This document shows positions 1 to 8,653 of a DNA stretch of 64,000 nt, in pieces. Every line of letters starts with the position of its first letter. Positions within the stretch are counted from its first letter, which is position 1. The notes beneath the pieces were generated by a model. It was not told the origin of the DNA, searched no databases, and saw only the letters and a program-made list of their open reading frames with translations. Source of the stretch: Methylomicrobium sp. wino1 (GTDB lineage Bacteria; Pseudomonadota; Gammaproteobacteria; Methylococcales; Methylomonadaceae); contig NZ_CP024202.1 of assembly GCF_003932755.1 (NCBI RefSeq), positions 3,286,001 to 3,350,000 of the forward strand, given 5' to 3'. The translations under genes were made by a program, and so were the position numbers.

Positions 1-1
1 G

Positions 2-835
2 TCACGAAAACAAACAAATGCCGTCATTCGAGACATATGCCGATCAATCAATTATGAGTCCCTTGATAAAGTAGTTGCCCGAATAACTTCAACTGGTTTT
101 GTGTGCTCGGGATGGGCAAGTTTGCCGAGATGGATTGATATCGCTGAATTGCGCATGGCCGATAATGAATTGATTTTGTCCTTAAGCACTAAGTTTGATA
201 TGGATTTTGATGAAGTTAATAAATTAGCTAATGGGCTTGCCGCACAACTAACCGATTTGTTTAATTATAAGACCCAATTTTTTCCACAGAAAGTTTTTTG
301 TATCGGATGGCCAAAAACGGGTACTACTAGTATAACTCAGGCGCTTAGGATTCTCGGATTGTTTTCTTGGCATTTTTCACCTTGGGTAATCGGTTGCTCA
401 TCTTTTAGCAGTGACGTTTCTAAGGTTTCGTTAAATTTTGATTCCATAGCCGAATATGATGCCTTGGCGGATCTTCCGATTTGTGTATTGTTTCGAGAAT
501 TAGATATGTCCTTCCCTGGAAGTAAGTTCATTTTTACCACTCGCCCTGTCGAAAGTTGGATTAATAGCGCCATTTCAGATATTGAAAATAGTATTGACCG
601 GACCGGAAGCATGCACGCGGCAGTTCGTTGGGCCTATGGCATTAATAGTATCGATAGGGAAGTTTTTATCAACAGATATACATTACATCAAAAATTAGTA
701 TCAGAATATTTTTCCGGCCGGTCGGATATTCTGTTTATCGATCTTAATGAAGAAAACCCATGGCAAAGATTATGTGGCTTTTTAAATCTTCCTATTCCCG
801 ATGAGCCTTTTCCATTTCTAAATCGGAGGAAGTGA
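2..835 (+). CDS. Sulfotransferase-like protein, 5' end outside the window
   Basis: The reading frame is open from base 2, so the gene very probably starts before the window; the first in-window starts are GTG at 101 and ATG at 155. Counting from 101, residues 66-77 carry a PAPS-binding P-loop of the sulfotransferase type (FCIGWPKTGTTSI), and residues 144-153 (FIFTTRPVESW) resemble the second, 3'-phosphate-binding motif. Family knowledge: such enzymes move a sulfo group from PAPS to a small molecule or glycan. The acceptor cannot be told from the sequence. It is relatively AT-rich and lies upstream of siderophore-type export genes, so it could be a tailoring enzyme or the C-terminal domain of a larger protein. 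The domain call is fairly sure; the role is inference. Confidence 0.65.
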   Translation, partial: SRKQTNAVIRDICRSINYESLDKVVARITSTGFVCSGWASLPRWIDIAELRMADNELILSLSTKFDMDFDEVNKLANGLAAQLTDLFNYKTQFFPQKVFCIGWPKTGTTSITQALRILGLFSWHFSPWVIGCSSFSSDVSKVSLNFDSIAEYDALADLPICVLFRELDMSFPGSKFIFTTRPVESWINSAISDIENSIDRTGSMHAAVRWAYGINSIDREVFINRYTLHQKLVSEYFSGRSDILFIDLNEENPWQRLCGFLNLPIPDEPFPFLNRRK

Positions 836-912
836 ATTGATACTAGCACGTTATAAAAATAATTTTTTATTTGTGCGGAAAGGTTTATAAATAATTTTAC
901 GAGGCTATTTGA

Positions 913-1947
913 ATGCAGTTGTTAAAGCATAAACTAGAAGTAAATGAAGACGGTTGGGACCACGAGATTCCAACGACTTACTTTTCCCAGCCATATGGGT
1001 TTATCGATTGCATGGAATGGGTTTATAACGTTTTAATTAATCCTCCAGTAAATTATTGCTGCTATAAAAAATCCGATTTTAATAATACTAATATAAACCA
1101 AATAATTCCTCAGATCAGGATTGGTTTTATCGGTGATATCATGAAATTAAATGGGGTGGAATTTATTATTTCAGAAAATATAAAAAGTTTTTTTTCCGAT
1201 ACGGATCTGCTAATTGGAAACTTTGAAGGAACCATTCTCAGGGATTCATGCAAGCCTGTGTTTATGGGGCAAGTTCATGCCGAAAGTATTTTAGAAATAC
1301 TGTCCGGCTTCTTTCCACCCAGTAGAACGGTTCTGTCCTGCGCCAACAATCATTCAGGGGATTATGGGTGGACGGGCTTTTGTTCATCTTACCAACTGAT
1401 ACAAGATTATGGTTTTATAACGATAGGGCGAAGAGATGAACCTTCTATTGTGATTGATGGAAAAGTAAATATTGTAAGTTGTACTAGTTGGTCTAACCAA
1501 AAATGCAACTTTGTGGCGACGATCGATGAGGCAGACCGGTATTTTCTTGATGATGCCGCGTTTAATATTTTGTATCCACATTGGGGATATGAAATGCAAT
1601 TGAACCCTAAGTTGCGTCAGGTACAACAAGGCCGTGAGTTATTGTCGAAGTGGGATATGGTTATTGGGCACCATTCGCATTGTCCTCAGCCCATTGTGCT
1701 TCATGAAAATAATTTGCGACAAAAATTGATGGCTTATTCATTGGGAAATTTTTGCAACAATAAGGCAATTCAAGGTCGACAAATCGGAATTATCTTAAAG
1801 GTTGAGCTTGGCCCTGATCAGTCAGGTGCATGGGCGGCCGGTAGGGTTCAATGGGAGTTTATTTCAATCAGTCCTTTAAATGATCGCAGTGTCGAGTTAA
1901 GCATTTCATTTAGGCAAGGCCTACCTATAAATGGTCAGTTTATTTAG
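913..1947 (+). CDS. CapA-family (poly-gamma-glutamate synthesis type) metallophosphoesterase
   Basis: The 344-residue protein has the CapA (PGA_cap) motif order: GDIM near residue 78, a NFEG box near 107, ANNHSGDYG near 144, PHWGYEMQ near 222, GHHSHCPQP near 252 and YSLGNF near 276. These histidines and asparagines form the metal-binding calcineurin-like site. No signal peptide is obvious, so it may act in the cytoplasm. CapA relatives are known from capsule or poly-gamma-glutamate systems, but many members are uncharacterised and some sit in peptide biosynthesis loci. It follows the sulfotransferase-like gene by 77 bases and overlaps the start of the truncated ABC transporter by 17 bases, suggesting co-transcription. 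The substrate is unknown. Confidence 0.75.
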   Translation: MQLLKHKLEVNEDGWDHEIPTTYFSQPYGFIDCMEWVYNVLINPPVNYCCYKKSDFNNTNINQIIPQIRIGFIGDIMKLNGVEFIISENIKSFFSDTDLLIGNFEGTILRDSCKPVFMGQVHAESILEILSGFFPPSRTVLSCANNHSGDYGWTGFCSSYQLIQDYGFITIGRRDEPSIVIDGKVNIVSCTSWSNQKCNFVATIDEADRYFLDDAAFNILYPHWGYEMQLNPKLRQVQQGRELLSKWDMVIGHHSHCPQPIVLHENNLRQKLMAYSLGNFCNNKAIQGRQIGIILKVELGPDQSGAWAAGRVQWEFISISPLNDRSVELSISFRQGLPINGQFI

Positions 1948-2452
1948 TTATCTTTTGCGATGCTCCAAGTTACGATTATTCATCGCGGTTTTTGCAGAGA
2001 TGATTAGCGGCCTGAGCGGTGTAGCACTGCTTGCTGTAATCAACAGTGTGGTACAACATCAAGCTTCGATTAATTTTTTTGGGTCCGTATTCGCCGGTTT
2101 ATGTATTAGTTATTACCTTAGTGCCCAGCTCTGTTCGGAATACATTTTGACCTATCTCGGACAGAATGCGATCCGTGATCTACGGCTTAAGTTAAGTCAC
2201 GAAATACTTGAATTGCCGTTAGCAAAGCTGCAGGAATTGGGTTCAGAAAAAGTATTGGTGAATTTGACTAAGGATGTATCCGCGATTTCCGAAGCGTTTA
2301 TGAAGAAACCGCTCTTATGTGTGAATGTTGCCGTGATTATAAGGTGCATCGGCTATCTCGGATGGTTATCAATTGATTTACTTTGGGTCGTTATTGGAGC
2401 CTTATTTAATGGTGTCATCAAATTATATCAGTGTTTAGGCGAGAAACCATGA
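1931..2452 (+). pseudogene. Truncated membrane half of a PvdE/SyrD-type ABC exporter
   Basis: The 173-residue product matches the N-terminal membrane domain of the complete exporter at 4985-6745: shared patterns include LAVINSVV/IAVINMAL, the FAGLC segment, LRLKLS, LTKDVSAISEAF/LTQDVATLSEAF, LCVNVA/LCVNAA and YLGWLS. Similarity fades near residue 165 and the frame stops at 2452. The rest of the membrane domain and the whole ATPase domain (no Walker A, signature or Walker B) are missing. It is probably a remnant of a tandem duplication shortened by deletion. Its stop overlaps the acylase start as ATGA (2449-2452), so it may still be translated and couple translation to the next gene. A short functional membrane protein cannot be excluded. 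Confidence 0.75.
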
Positions 2453-4899
2453 GAAGTAAATTCCTGCTCAGGTTAGCCGTTACGGTTATTATTTTATTTA
2501 GTGCCGGTTATATAGCGCTATATAGTTTATTGTGGATGTCTGTGCCATCCATTGACGGAGAATATCATCTATCAAGCCTTAATTCCCAAGTGACAGTGGC
2601 ATTCGACGAAAAAGGCATCCCCACGATATGGGCAAAATCCCGTGAAGACGCATTTCGTGCGTTAGGCTTTGTAACAGCACGCGACCGTTTGTTTCAGATG
2701 GATTTGCTACGCCGGCATATGGCGGGGCGCTTGGCTGAAGTGATGGGTCCGGCATTGAAAGAGTCCGACCGTCGGCATCGGGCGATGGGGTTCGAGAAGG
2801 TGGCGAGCGCTATTGTTCAACATCTTCCGCAGGATCAAAAGCAGGTGTTGGAAGCTTATGCGGAAGGCGTCAACCAAGCCATGGACTCTTTAACAGTTTT
2901 GCCGCCCGAGTTTTTGTTGTTGGGTTATAGTCCTTCCGCTTGGCGGTCCGAGGACAGCTTACTGGTGGTGTTGGGTATGGAGGAGGATTTAGGCTGGACC
3001 GGCGACGCAGAACGCAGAGCCAGTATCATAGAAGCGGCCTTGCCGAAATCGGTAAAGAGCTTTTTTATGCCGCCTATCGATCGATACACTGACAAGCTAC
3101 TGAACGGCAAAGCATCTGGAACGCCATTACCTTCTATCCCTGAGAATGAACTGTTCGCTTTGTTGGATGATAATGGCCGACCCAAACATTACGCCGGTTT
3201 GGTGACGGATACGCCGCCCCCTAAAGGCTCGAACGGCTGGGTGGTTGGGCCGTCAAAGACTTGGGACGGCCGGGCCATCCTAGCTAACGATATGCATTTA
3301 TCGCTACGGGTTCCGAATATTTGGTATCGGGCCGAAATGCATTATGGGGATGTGCGGCTTACGGGTCTCACTTTGCCCGGTGTTCCACTGATTGTCGTGG
3401 GCTCAAATGGTAAAGTGGCCTGGGGATTTACCAATATTGAAGGTGATTTCGTGGATCTGGTGTCGTTGGAGCTTAATCCTGACGATCCTGAAAGCTATCG
3501 CACTCCAAAAGGCTTTGTTCGTTTCAGCGAACGCGAGGAAACGGTACGCGTTAAAGGTGAGGCGGATTTTACGTTCAAGGTACAAACCACGGAATGGGGT
3601 CCCGTACTACCCGAACCTTTGCTCTCCAAACGGGTGGCGGTGCATTGGGCGGCCCTGGATCCCGATGCTACAGATCTGCACCTGCTTAATTTAGATGTAG
3701 TCAACGATGTAAAGGAGGCGCAAACGATATTTAACCGGGCCGGCGGGCCGCCCTTGAACGCGTTGGCGGCGGACCACCAAGGCAACATCGGCTGGACTTA
3801 CATTGGCAAAATCCCTAAACGCTTCGGGCTGAACGGTTCTGTGAGCCGTTCCTGGGCAGACGGATCAAGAGGTTGGGCTGGCTATATTTCACCGCAAGAA
3901 CTGCCGCGTCTGCTGAATCCTTCGTCCGGTTTCATCGTTAACGCCAATCAGAGAATGCTGGGTGACGATTATCCCTATGTAATCGGACATTATTTCGGCC
4001 ATGGGCACCGCGCTTATCGAATTACCGAACGTCTACTTGATGCGAAGAATCTTACCGAACGGGATATGTTTACTTTGCAATTGGATACAAAGGTGGAGTT
4101 TTACCGTTTTTATCAACGACTGGCTTTATCTCTTCTGCATGAGAGAAACGATAAAGTGCAAATACGACTTAAACAGAATCTTGCAAACTGGGACGGTTTT
4201 GCCGAGTTGGACTCGGTGGGATTCGCTGTTCTGGTGGAGTTTCGTAAGCTGTTGCTTGATGCTGTAATTGCGCCATTCATGGCGAAATGCCGGGAATACG
4301 ATCCGGAGTTTCGATTCTCCTCACCCATGATAGATGAGCCTTTACAACAATTGTTGGAGGCAAAACTGCCGACATTGCTGCCCGATAAGATCCGTTATCG
4401 GGATTGGGATTCGTTTTTGCTTAATTTGCTGATTCAGGCTGAGGATAATGTGTCGGCGTATCATTCAACCGATTTTCCAGACATATTCGCCGGGAGCGAA
4501 TTTGCATTCGCCCTTAGGGCGGCGGATAGGACAGCTTGGCATGAAAGTTCGGCTTGGGGGGCTGTCAATCAGGTAGCCATAGCCCATCCTTTTTCGTCTT
4601 CGTTGCCGTTATTAAAGATCTGGCTGGATATGCCGCAGGTTGCTTTGCCCGGTTGTGTGCAGTGCGTACGCATGTATGCGTCCGGTTACGGAGCCAGTGA
4701 GCGGCTGGTAGTGTCGCCGGGGCGTGAAGGTAATGGCATTCTGCATATGCCCGGCGGCCAATCCGGTTATCCGCTCTCGCCTCATTATGGCGATCAACAG
4801 CAGGCTTGGGTGGAGGGAACCGCGCTGCCGCTGGAGGCCGGTGAAACAGTCTATCGGCTGGAACTTGTACCGGCACCTGCGCAGTTAAAGCAGGATTAG
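2449..4899 (+). CDS. Penicillin acylase family (PvdQ-like) N-terminal nucleophile hydrolase
   Basis: The 816-residue protein starts at ATG 2449, which overlaps the preceding stop; an upstream GTG at 2431 is less likely. Residues 1-30 form an uncleaved anchor or signal segment for export. The A-chain motif (ALGFVTARDRLFQMDLLRR) follows, and residue 261 is the predicted catalytic serine in GSNGWVVG, where the precursor would cleave itself after the glycine. The length fits the family (about 760-850). Members hydrolyse amide bonds in the periplasm: penicillin, acyl-homoserine lactones or, for PvdQ, the fatty acyl chain of the pyoverdine precursor. Its position beside PvdE-like and PvdH-like genes makes deacylation of a secreted peptide the best guess. 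Fold is certain; substrate is inferred. Confidence 0.85.
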   Translation: MRSKFLLRLAVTVIILFSAGYIALYSLLWMSVPSIDGEYHLSSLNSQVTVAFDEKGIPTIWAKSREDAFRALGFVTARDRLFQMDLLRRHMAGRLAEVMGPALKESDRRHRAMGFEKVASAIVQHLPQDQKQVLEAYAEGVNQAMDSLTVLPPEFLLLGYSPSAWRSEDSLLVVLGMEEDLGWTGDAERRASIIEAALPKSVKSFFMPPIDRYTDKLLNGKASGTPLPSIPENELFALLDDNGRPKHYAGLVTDTPPPKGSNGWVVGPSKTWDGRAILANDMHLSLRVPNIWYRAEMHYGDVRLTGLTLPGVPLIVVGSNGKVAWGFTNIEGDFVDLVSLELNPDDPESYRTPKGFVRFSEREETVRVKGEADFTFKVQTTEWGPVLPEPLLSKRVAVHWAALDPDATDLHLLNLDVVNDVKEAQTIFNRAGGPPLNALAADHQGNIGWTYIGKIPKRFGLNGSVSRSWADGSRGWAGYISPQELPRLLNPSSGFIVNANQRMLGDDYPYVIGHYFGHGHRAYRITERLLDAKNLTERDMFTLQLDTKVEFYRFYQRLALSLLHERNDKVQIRLKQNLANWDGFAELDSVGFAVLVEFRKLLLDAVIAPFMAKCREYDPEFRFSSPMIDEPLQQLLEAKLPTLLPDKIRYRDWDSFLLNLLIQAEDNVSAYHSTDFPDIFAGSEFAFALRAADRTAWHESSAWGAVNQVAIAHPFSSSLPLLKIWLDMPQVALPGCVQCVRMYASGYGASERLVVSPGREGNGILHMPGGQSGYPLSPHYGDQQQAWVEGTALPLEAGETVYRLELVPAPAQLKQD

Positions 4900-4913
4900 A
4901 GAGGGTTGAACTT

Positions 4914-4988
4914 ATGCGAACGCCCTTGTCTGTAATTTTTTACCCATGCCGGAATTCTGGCAAAACCCGACGATGGGTAAAAGTATGA
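4914..4988 (+). other. 24-codon leader ORF coupled to the ABC exporter start
   Basis: ATG 4914 follows a good ribosome binding site (GAGAGGG, 4899-4905) and opens a 24-codon frame ending in TGA at 4986-4988. That stop overlaps the ATG at 4985 (ATGA), which is in frame with the ABC exporter. No other start of the exporter has a convincing ribosome binding site. This suggests a translated leader that hands ribosomes to the exporter gene. The peptide resembles no known family, and it may only be a decayed start region. Confidence 0.25.
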
Positions 4989-6745
4989 TCCTTTTTTTGC
5001 TGCGCAACTCGGTTTGGCTTCTGGTTTTATCGGTGTTCGCCGGTTTGCTCGGAGGATTGACCGGTGCTGGCTTGATTGCTGTTATTAATATGGCTTTGGA
5101 TAGCAAACAAGATGCTTTGGCCCAACTGGGCTGGATTTTTGCCGGACTGTGTGCATTATTATTATTGGCTCGGATGACCTCGGCTTTTTTGTTGATGCGC
5201 CTTGGGCAGGATGTCATTTTCGATCTGCGGTTGAAGCTGAGCCAACAGATTTTACGAACATCTTTTCCACGTATGCAGGTCCTTGGACCAGCGCGAATCC
5301 TGTCCTGTCTAACTCAGGATGTCGCTACCTTGTCTGAGGCATTCCGGTGGTTGCCGATGCTCTGTGTAAATGCAGCAATTGTTACGGGCTGCCTGCTCTA
5401 TTTGGGCTGGTTGTCCGGCATTTTGCTGGTTCTTGTTTTATTCGTGATAGTCGCGGGCGTGGGCAGTTTTCGGCTGATCCAGAGCCGGGCGCTGCATGGG
5501 TTAAGAATGGTACGCGAATCCGACGATGCCTTGTACGAGCACTTTCGCAGCCTGACGCAAGGAATGAAGGAGCTTAAACTGCACGAACCGCGGCGCGATG
5601 CTTTTCTAACCGAATGCTTGGAAGCTGCCGCAAAAGGTTATCGACTGCATTATCTAAAGGGTACCGGTTTTTATATTCTGGCCGGCAATTGGGGCAACAG
5701 CTTGTTTTATCTGCTGATCGGTGCAGTGCTTTTCTTGTTGCCAAACGTCCAGGAGGCTGCTGCTGGATTGGCACAGACTGTCGGACTGGAAATTTTGGAA
5801 CTGTCTATTCGGCTGGAAGTGAAGCCTGAGATTGTGCGAGGTTATTGTTTGACCATTCTGTATATGATGTCTCCTTTAGCAGTTTTAATGGATGGATTGC
5901 CAGTTCTGGCCAGAGGCAATATCGCATTAAAAAAGATCGAGGCTTTGGGTTGGGATTCCAGGGAAACGGAATCCGAAAAACCGGAGTCTTCATTGCCGTT
6001 TTTTCAGTCGGCTGATTTGAAGTTAACCGGTGTGACTCATAGTTATAGACGGGAAGGCGAGGATCGCCCTTTCACTTTGGGTCCCCTCGATCTGACTTTG
6101 CACCCCGGCGAGGTGGTTTTTTTTATCGGCGGCAACGGCAGCGGCAAAACGACGCTGGCGCTGTTATTGGTCGGTCTTTATGCGCCGGAGCAAGGAGAGA
6201 TCCGCTTGGGAGAGCAGCTTGTCACCGATGTCAATCGGGAAGGCTACCGCCAGCAGTTTTCGGCCGTTTTTTCCGATTTCTATTTGTTCGATAGCCTGCT
6301 CGGTTTTCACGGCAAAGAGTTGGATGACGAAGCGCTTGGCTTTTTGGTGCGTTTGCAGTTGGATCATAAAGTCCGAATCGAAAACGGGAAATTTTCGACG
6401 CTGGATTTGTCGCAAGGCCAGCGCAAACGCTTGGCGCTATTGGTAGCCTATTTGGAGGACCGGCCTTTTTATCTGTTCGATGAGTGGGCGGCCGATCAGG
6501 ATCCGATATTCAAGAAAATTTTCTACACGGAGCTGTTGCCCGCGCTGAAAGCCAAGGGCAAGACCGTGGTGGTGATTTCACACGATGACCAGTATTTCCA
6601 TGTGGCCGATCGGTGTTTGAAAATCGAGGACGGGATGCTCTGTGAAATTTCGAATGGTGCAAATGGTTCCCAAGCTCTGCGTCCCGAACCGCTGGAGCGG
6701 TTCAGGATGCATTCCCACGCAAAGTATGGGAACGATAAGAAGTAG
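4985..6745 (+). CDS. Cyclic-peptide/siderophore export ABC transporter (PvdE/SyrD type)
   Basis: This is a half-transporter with an N-terminal membrane domain (about six helices) and a C-terminal ATPase. The ATPase shows Walker A (GGNGSGKTT), signature LSQGQRKRLALL, Walker B FYLFDEWAADQDP and the H-loop VVISHDD. The signature LSQGQ and the overall length are typical of PvdE/SyrD proteins, which move peptide siderophores or lipopeptides across the inner membrane. Start choice: ATG 4985 is coupled to a leader ORF and matches the start of the truncated paralogue at 1931; ATG 4946 or 4973 would add up to 13 residues. The last 25 or so residues are encoded by a palindromic repeat, so the natural C-terminus has probably been replaced. 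Confidence 0.88.
   Translation: MILFLLRNSVWLLVLSVFAGLLGGLTGAGLIAVINMALDSKQDALAQLGWIFAGLCALLLLARMTSAFLLMRLGQDVIFDLRLKLSQQILRTSFPRMQVLGPARILSCLTQDVATLSEAFRWLPMLCVNAAIVTGCLLYLGWLSGILLVLVLFVIVAGVGSFRLIQSRALHGLRMVRESDDALYEHFRSLTQGMKELKLHEPRRDAFLTECLEAAAKGYRLHYLKGTGFYILAGNWGNSLFYLLIGAVLFLLPNVQEAAAGLAQTVGLEILELSIRLEVKPEIVRGYCLTILYMMSPLAVLMDGLPVLARGNIALKKIEALGWDSRETESEKPESSLPFFQSADLKLTGVTHSYRREGEDRPFTLGPLDLTLHPGEVVFFIGGNGSGKTTLALLLVGLYAPEQGEIRLGEQLVTDVNREGYRQQFSAVFSDFYLFDSLLGFHGKELDDEALGFLVRLQLDHKVRIENGKFSTLDLSQGQRKRLALLVAYLEDRPFYLFDEWAADQDPIFKKIFYTELLPALKAKGKTVVVISHDDQYFHVADRCLKIEDGMLCEISNGANGSQALRPEPLERFRMHSHAKYGNDKK
6664..6736 (+). repeat. REP-like element (family A) forming the 3' end of the exporter gene
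   Basis: This stretch matches the family seen at 15577-15676 and 30759-30845: the core ACCGCTGGAGCGGT and a terminal TTCCCACGC...GTGGGAACG hairpin, here slightly decayed. It lies inside the reading frame of the ABC exporter and supplies its last codons. Confidence 0.7.
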
Positions 6746-6937
6746 CCAGGAGGACACGCTTTTGCTGTTTCCCAAGCTCTGCTTAGGTAACGACTCAGCA
6801 AGCTCTGCTTGCCGTCACGGGAAGCGGAGCTTCCGGAGCTGCCTTCCCAAGCTGAGCTCGGGAAGGAGCGAAAAGATGTGTATAACGATGAGCGCAGAGT
6901 GCGGGACGGTAAGAAGTAGCCAAGAAGACACGCTTTC
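6737..6937. repeat. 27-base direct repeats around decayed palindromic sequence
   Basis: Bases 6737-6763 and 6911-6937 are near-identical direct copies (AAGAAGTAGCCA...GACACGCTTT). Between them lies sequence with further TTCCCAAGCT...AGCTCGGGAA palindromes and a TATAACGATGAG motif that also occurs in the composite repeats at 42.7 and 54.1 kb. This suggests repeated insertion or recombination of REP-like modules between the exporter and the aminotransferase. Confidence 0.6.
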
Positions 6938-7017
6938 GGCTGAATTTGTCGATAGCGTAATACGGGTCCCGGATGTTCATAAGGGCGATAAATGAAAAAT
7001 AATGCGGAGATGTCGCT

Positions 7018-8451
7018 ATGGTGCAAGAAGTTATTCAACCTGAAATCGATGAGGCTTTCGGTGCAGTGTCTTTATTACAGTCGGCCATCGATGAAGAAAT
7101 GGCGGGTATTCAACCGCAAGGCAATGACTATTACCTGGACCGGCAGTCGGGGTTCGAGTCGAACGCCCGAAGCTACCCGCGCCGTCTTCCTATCGCCATT
7201 CGTCGGGCGCAAGGTGTCTATGTGGAAGATATGGACGGCCGCCGTTATATCGACTGCCTGGCCGGAGCGGGGGCGCTGGCGTTAGGTCACCACCACCCGA
7301 TAGTCGCGGGAGCGATTCAACGGACTTTGGCGGATGGCGTGCCTCTGCAAACCCTGGATCTGACGACGCCGGTTAAAGACCGGTTTGTCGAGGCGTTATT
7401 GTCCGGTTTGCCCAAGGCCTTCGCCGAACAGGCCCGCATTCAGTTTTGCGGCCCTTCCGGCGCCGATGCGATTGAGGCCGCCGTCAAACTGGTGAAGACG
7501 GCTACCGGGCGGCGCTCGATCCTGGCGTTTCACGGCGCCTACCATGGCATGACGCACGGTGCATTGGGCTTGACCGGCGAAACCGGCCCTAAGCAGCACA
7601 TATCCGGGTTGATGCCGGACGTGCATTTTCTGCCTTTCCCGTATGTTTACCGCTGCCCTTTCGGTTTGGGCGGCGAAGTCGGCTGGCGTTCATCGCTAGC
7701 CTATATCGAGCGGCTCTTGGATGACAGCAATAGCGGTATCACGTCGCCGGCCGCAATGATTTTGGAAGCGGTGCAAGGGGAGGGCGGCGTTATTCCCGCG
7801 CCGGACGAATGGCTGCGGGAAATCCGCCGATTGACCCGGGAGCGGGACATTCCGTTGATTATCGATGAAGTACAGACCGGTATCGGGCGGACGGGACGCC
7901 TGTATGCTTTCGAGCATGCCGGCATCCTACCGGACGTGCTGGTGCTATCGAAAGCGATAGGCGGCGGATTGCCGTTGAGCGCGGTGGTGTATCACAAGGA
8001 TTTGGACCGTTGGCAAGCTGGTGCTCATGCAGGTACTTTTCGCGGCAATCAGCTTGCGATGGCGGCCGGTACCGCGACGCTTCAGTACGTAAAAGAGCAT
8101 AGGTTGGATCGCCATGCCCATGAAATGGGCGAGCGGTTGATGGCTATTCTTCGAACTATTCAAAAAGATAAGCCGCAAATCGGCGATGTGAGAGGGCGCG
8201 GGCTGATGATCGGCACCGAGATAGTCAACCCGATTGACCCGCCGGATGCGCTCGGCGTCTATCCGCCCCATCGGAAGTTAGCTTGCCGCATTCAGACCGA
8301 ATGTCTGAAGCGGGGGCTGATCGTGGAGTTGGGAGGACGCCAAGGCAGCGTCGTACGTTTTTTGCCGCCGTTGATCGTGACGGCCGATGAAATCGATCGA
8401 ATCGGTACTCTGTTTGCCGAAGCGGTTCGAGTATCGGACATTGTGCAATAG
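7018..8451 (+). CDS. Diaminobutyrate--2-oxoglutarate aminotransferase (PvdH-like)
   Basis: The 477-residue class III PLP aminotransferase carries GPSGADAIEAA, the HGAYHGMTHG segment, IIDEVQTGIGRTG and the PLP lysine in LSKAIGGGLP, followed by GTFRGNQLAM. The pattern and N-terminal layout (SNARSYPRRLP) match diaminobutyrate aminotransferases. These make L-2,4-diaminobutyrate from aspartate semialdehyde and glutamate, a building block of pyoverdine-type and other non-ribosomal peptides. ATG 7018 has a GGAGA site 8 bases upstream. The absence of ectA and ectC beside it argues against ectoine synthesis and, with the neighbouring PvdE/PvdQ-like genes, favours a peptide precursor role. Enzyme class is sure; the pathway is inferred. 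Confidence 0.88.
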   Translation: MVQEVIQPEIDEAFGAVSLLQSAIDEEMAGIQPQGNDYYLDRQSGFESNARSYPRRLPIAIRRAQGVYVEDMDGRRYIDCLAGAGALALGHHHPIVAGAIQRTLADGVPLQTLDLTTPVKDRFVEALLSGLPKAFAEQARIQFCGPSGADAIEAAVKLVKTATGRRSILAFHGAYHGMTHGALGLTGETGPKQHISGLMPDVHFLPFPYVYRCPFGLGGEVGWRSSLAYIERLLDDSNSGITSPAAMILEAVQGEGGVIPAPDEWLREIRRLTRERDIPLIIDEVQTGIGRTGRLYAFEHAGILPDVLVLSKAIGGGLPLSAVVYHKDLDRWQAGAHAGTFRGNQLAMAAGTATLQYVKEHRLDRHAHEMGERLMAILRTIQKDKPQIGDVRGRGLMIGTEIVNPIDPPDALGVYPPHRKLACRIQTECLKRGLIVELGGRQGSVVRFLPPLIVTADEIDRIGTLFAEAVRVSDIVQ

Positions 8452-8653
8452 GAGGACACCCGATTGACAGCTCATGATTTCGGCTCGCCGTGCCGGATAT
8501 TCGTTTTTCCGTTAGGATGGGGCGTTGCTAAGCCATCGGTTACCGGTGTCGTGATTTGGTTAAAGACGCGGCGATAAAACAGTGCTGAATCTGTCCATGA
8601 ATTCGCCGAGAATAGCGAACGTTAGCTGTTCCGCAAGGTCCTGCCGCAAAACA
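8452..8653. other. Intergenic stretch before the efflux operon
   Basis: About 200 bases without a convincing gene. GTG 8582 and ATG 8597 are in frame with the outer-membrane factor and would lengthen it by 24 or 19 residues. No clear promoter or repeat was seen. Confidence 0.4.

Noticed and set aside
2925-4876. Several open frames of 60-103 codons on both strands inside the acylase gene
   Set aside because: They are shadows of a long, well-supported coding frame and have no motifs or ribosome binding sites.
6523-7038. 171-codon minus-strand frame across the exporter end and repeats
   Set aside because: It runs through palindromic repeats and overlaps the ATPase domain antisense; the composition is low-complexity.
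7018-8451. EctB of ectoine biosynthesis
   Set aside because: No ectA or ectC neighbours, and the sequence pattern and context fit peptide-precursor diaminobutyrate aminotransferases better.
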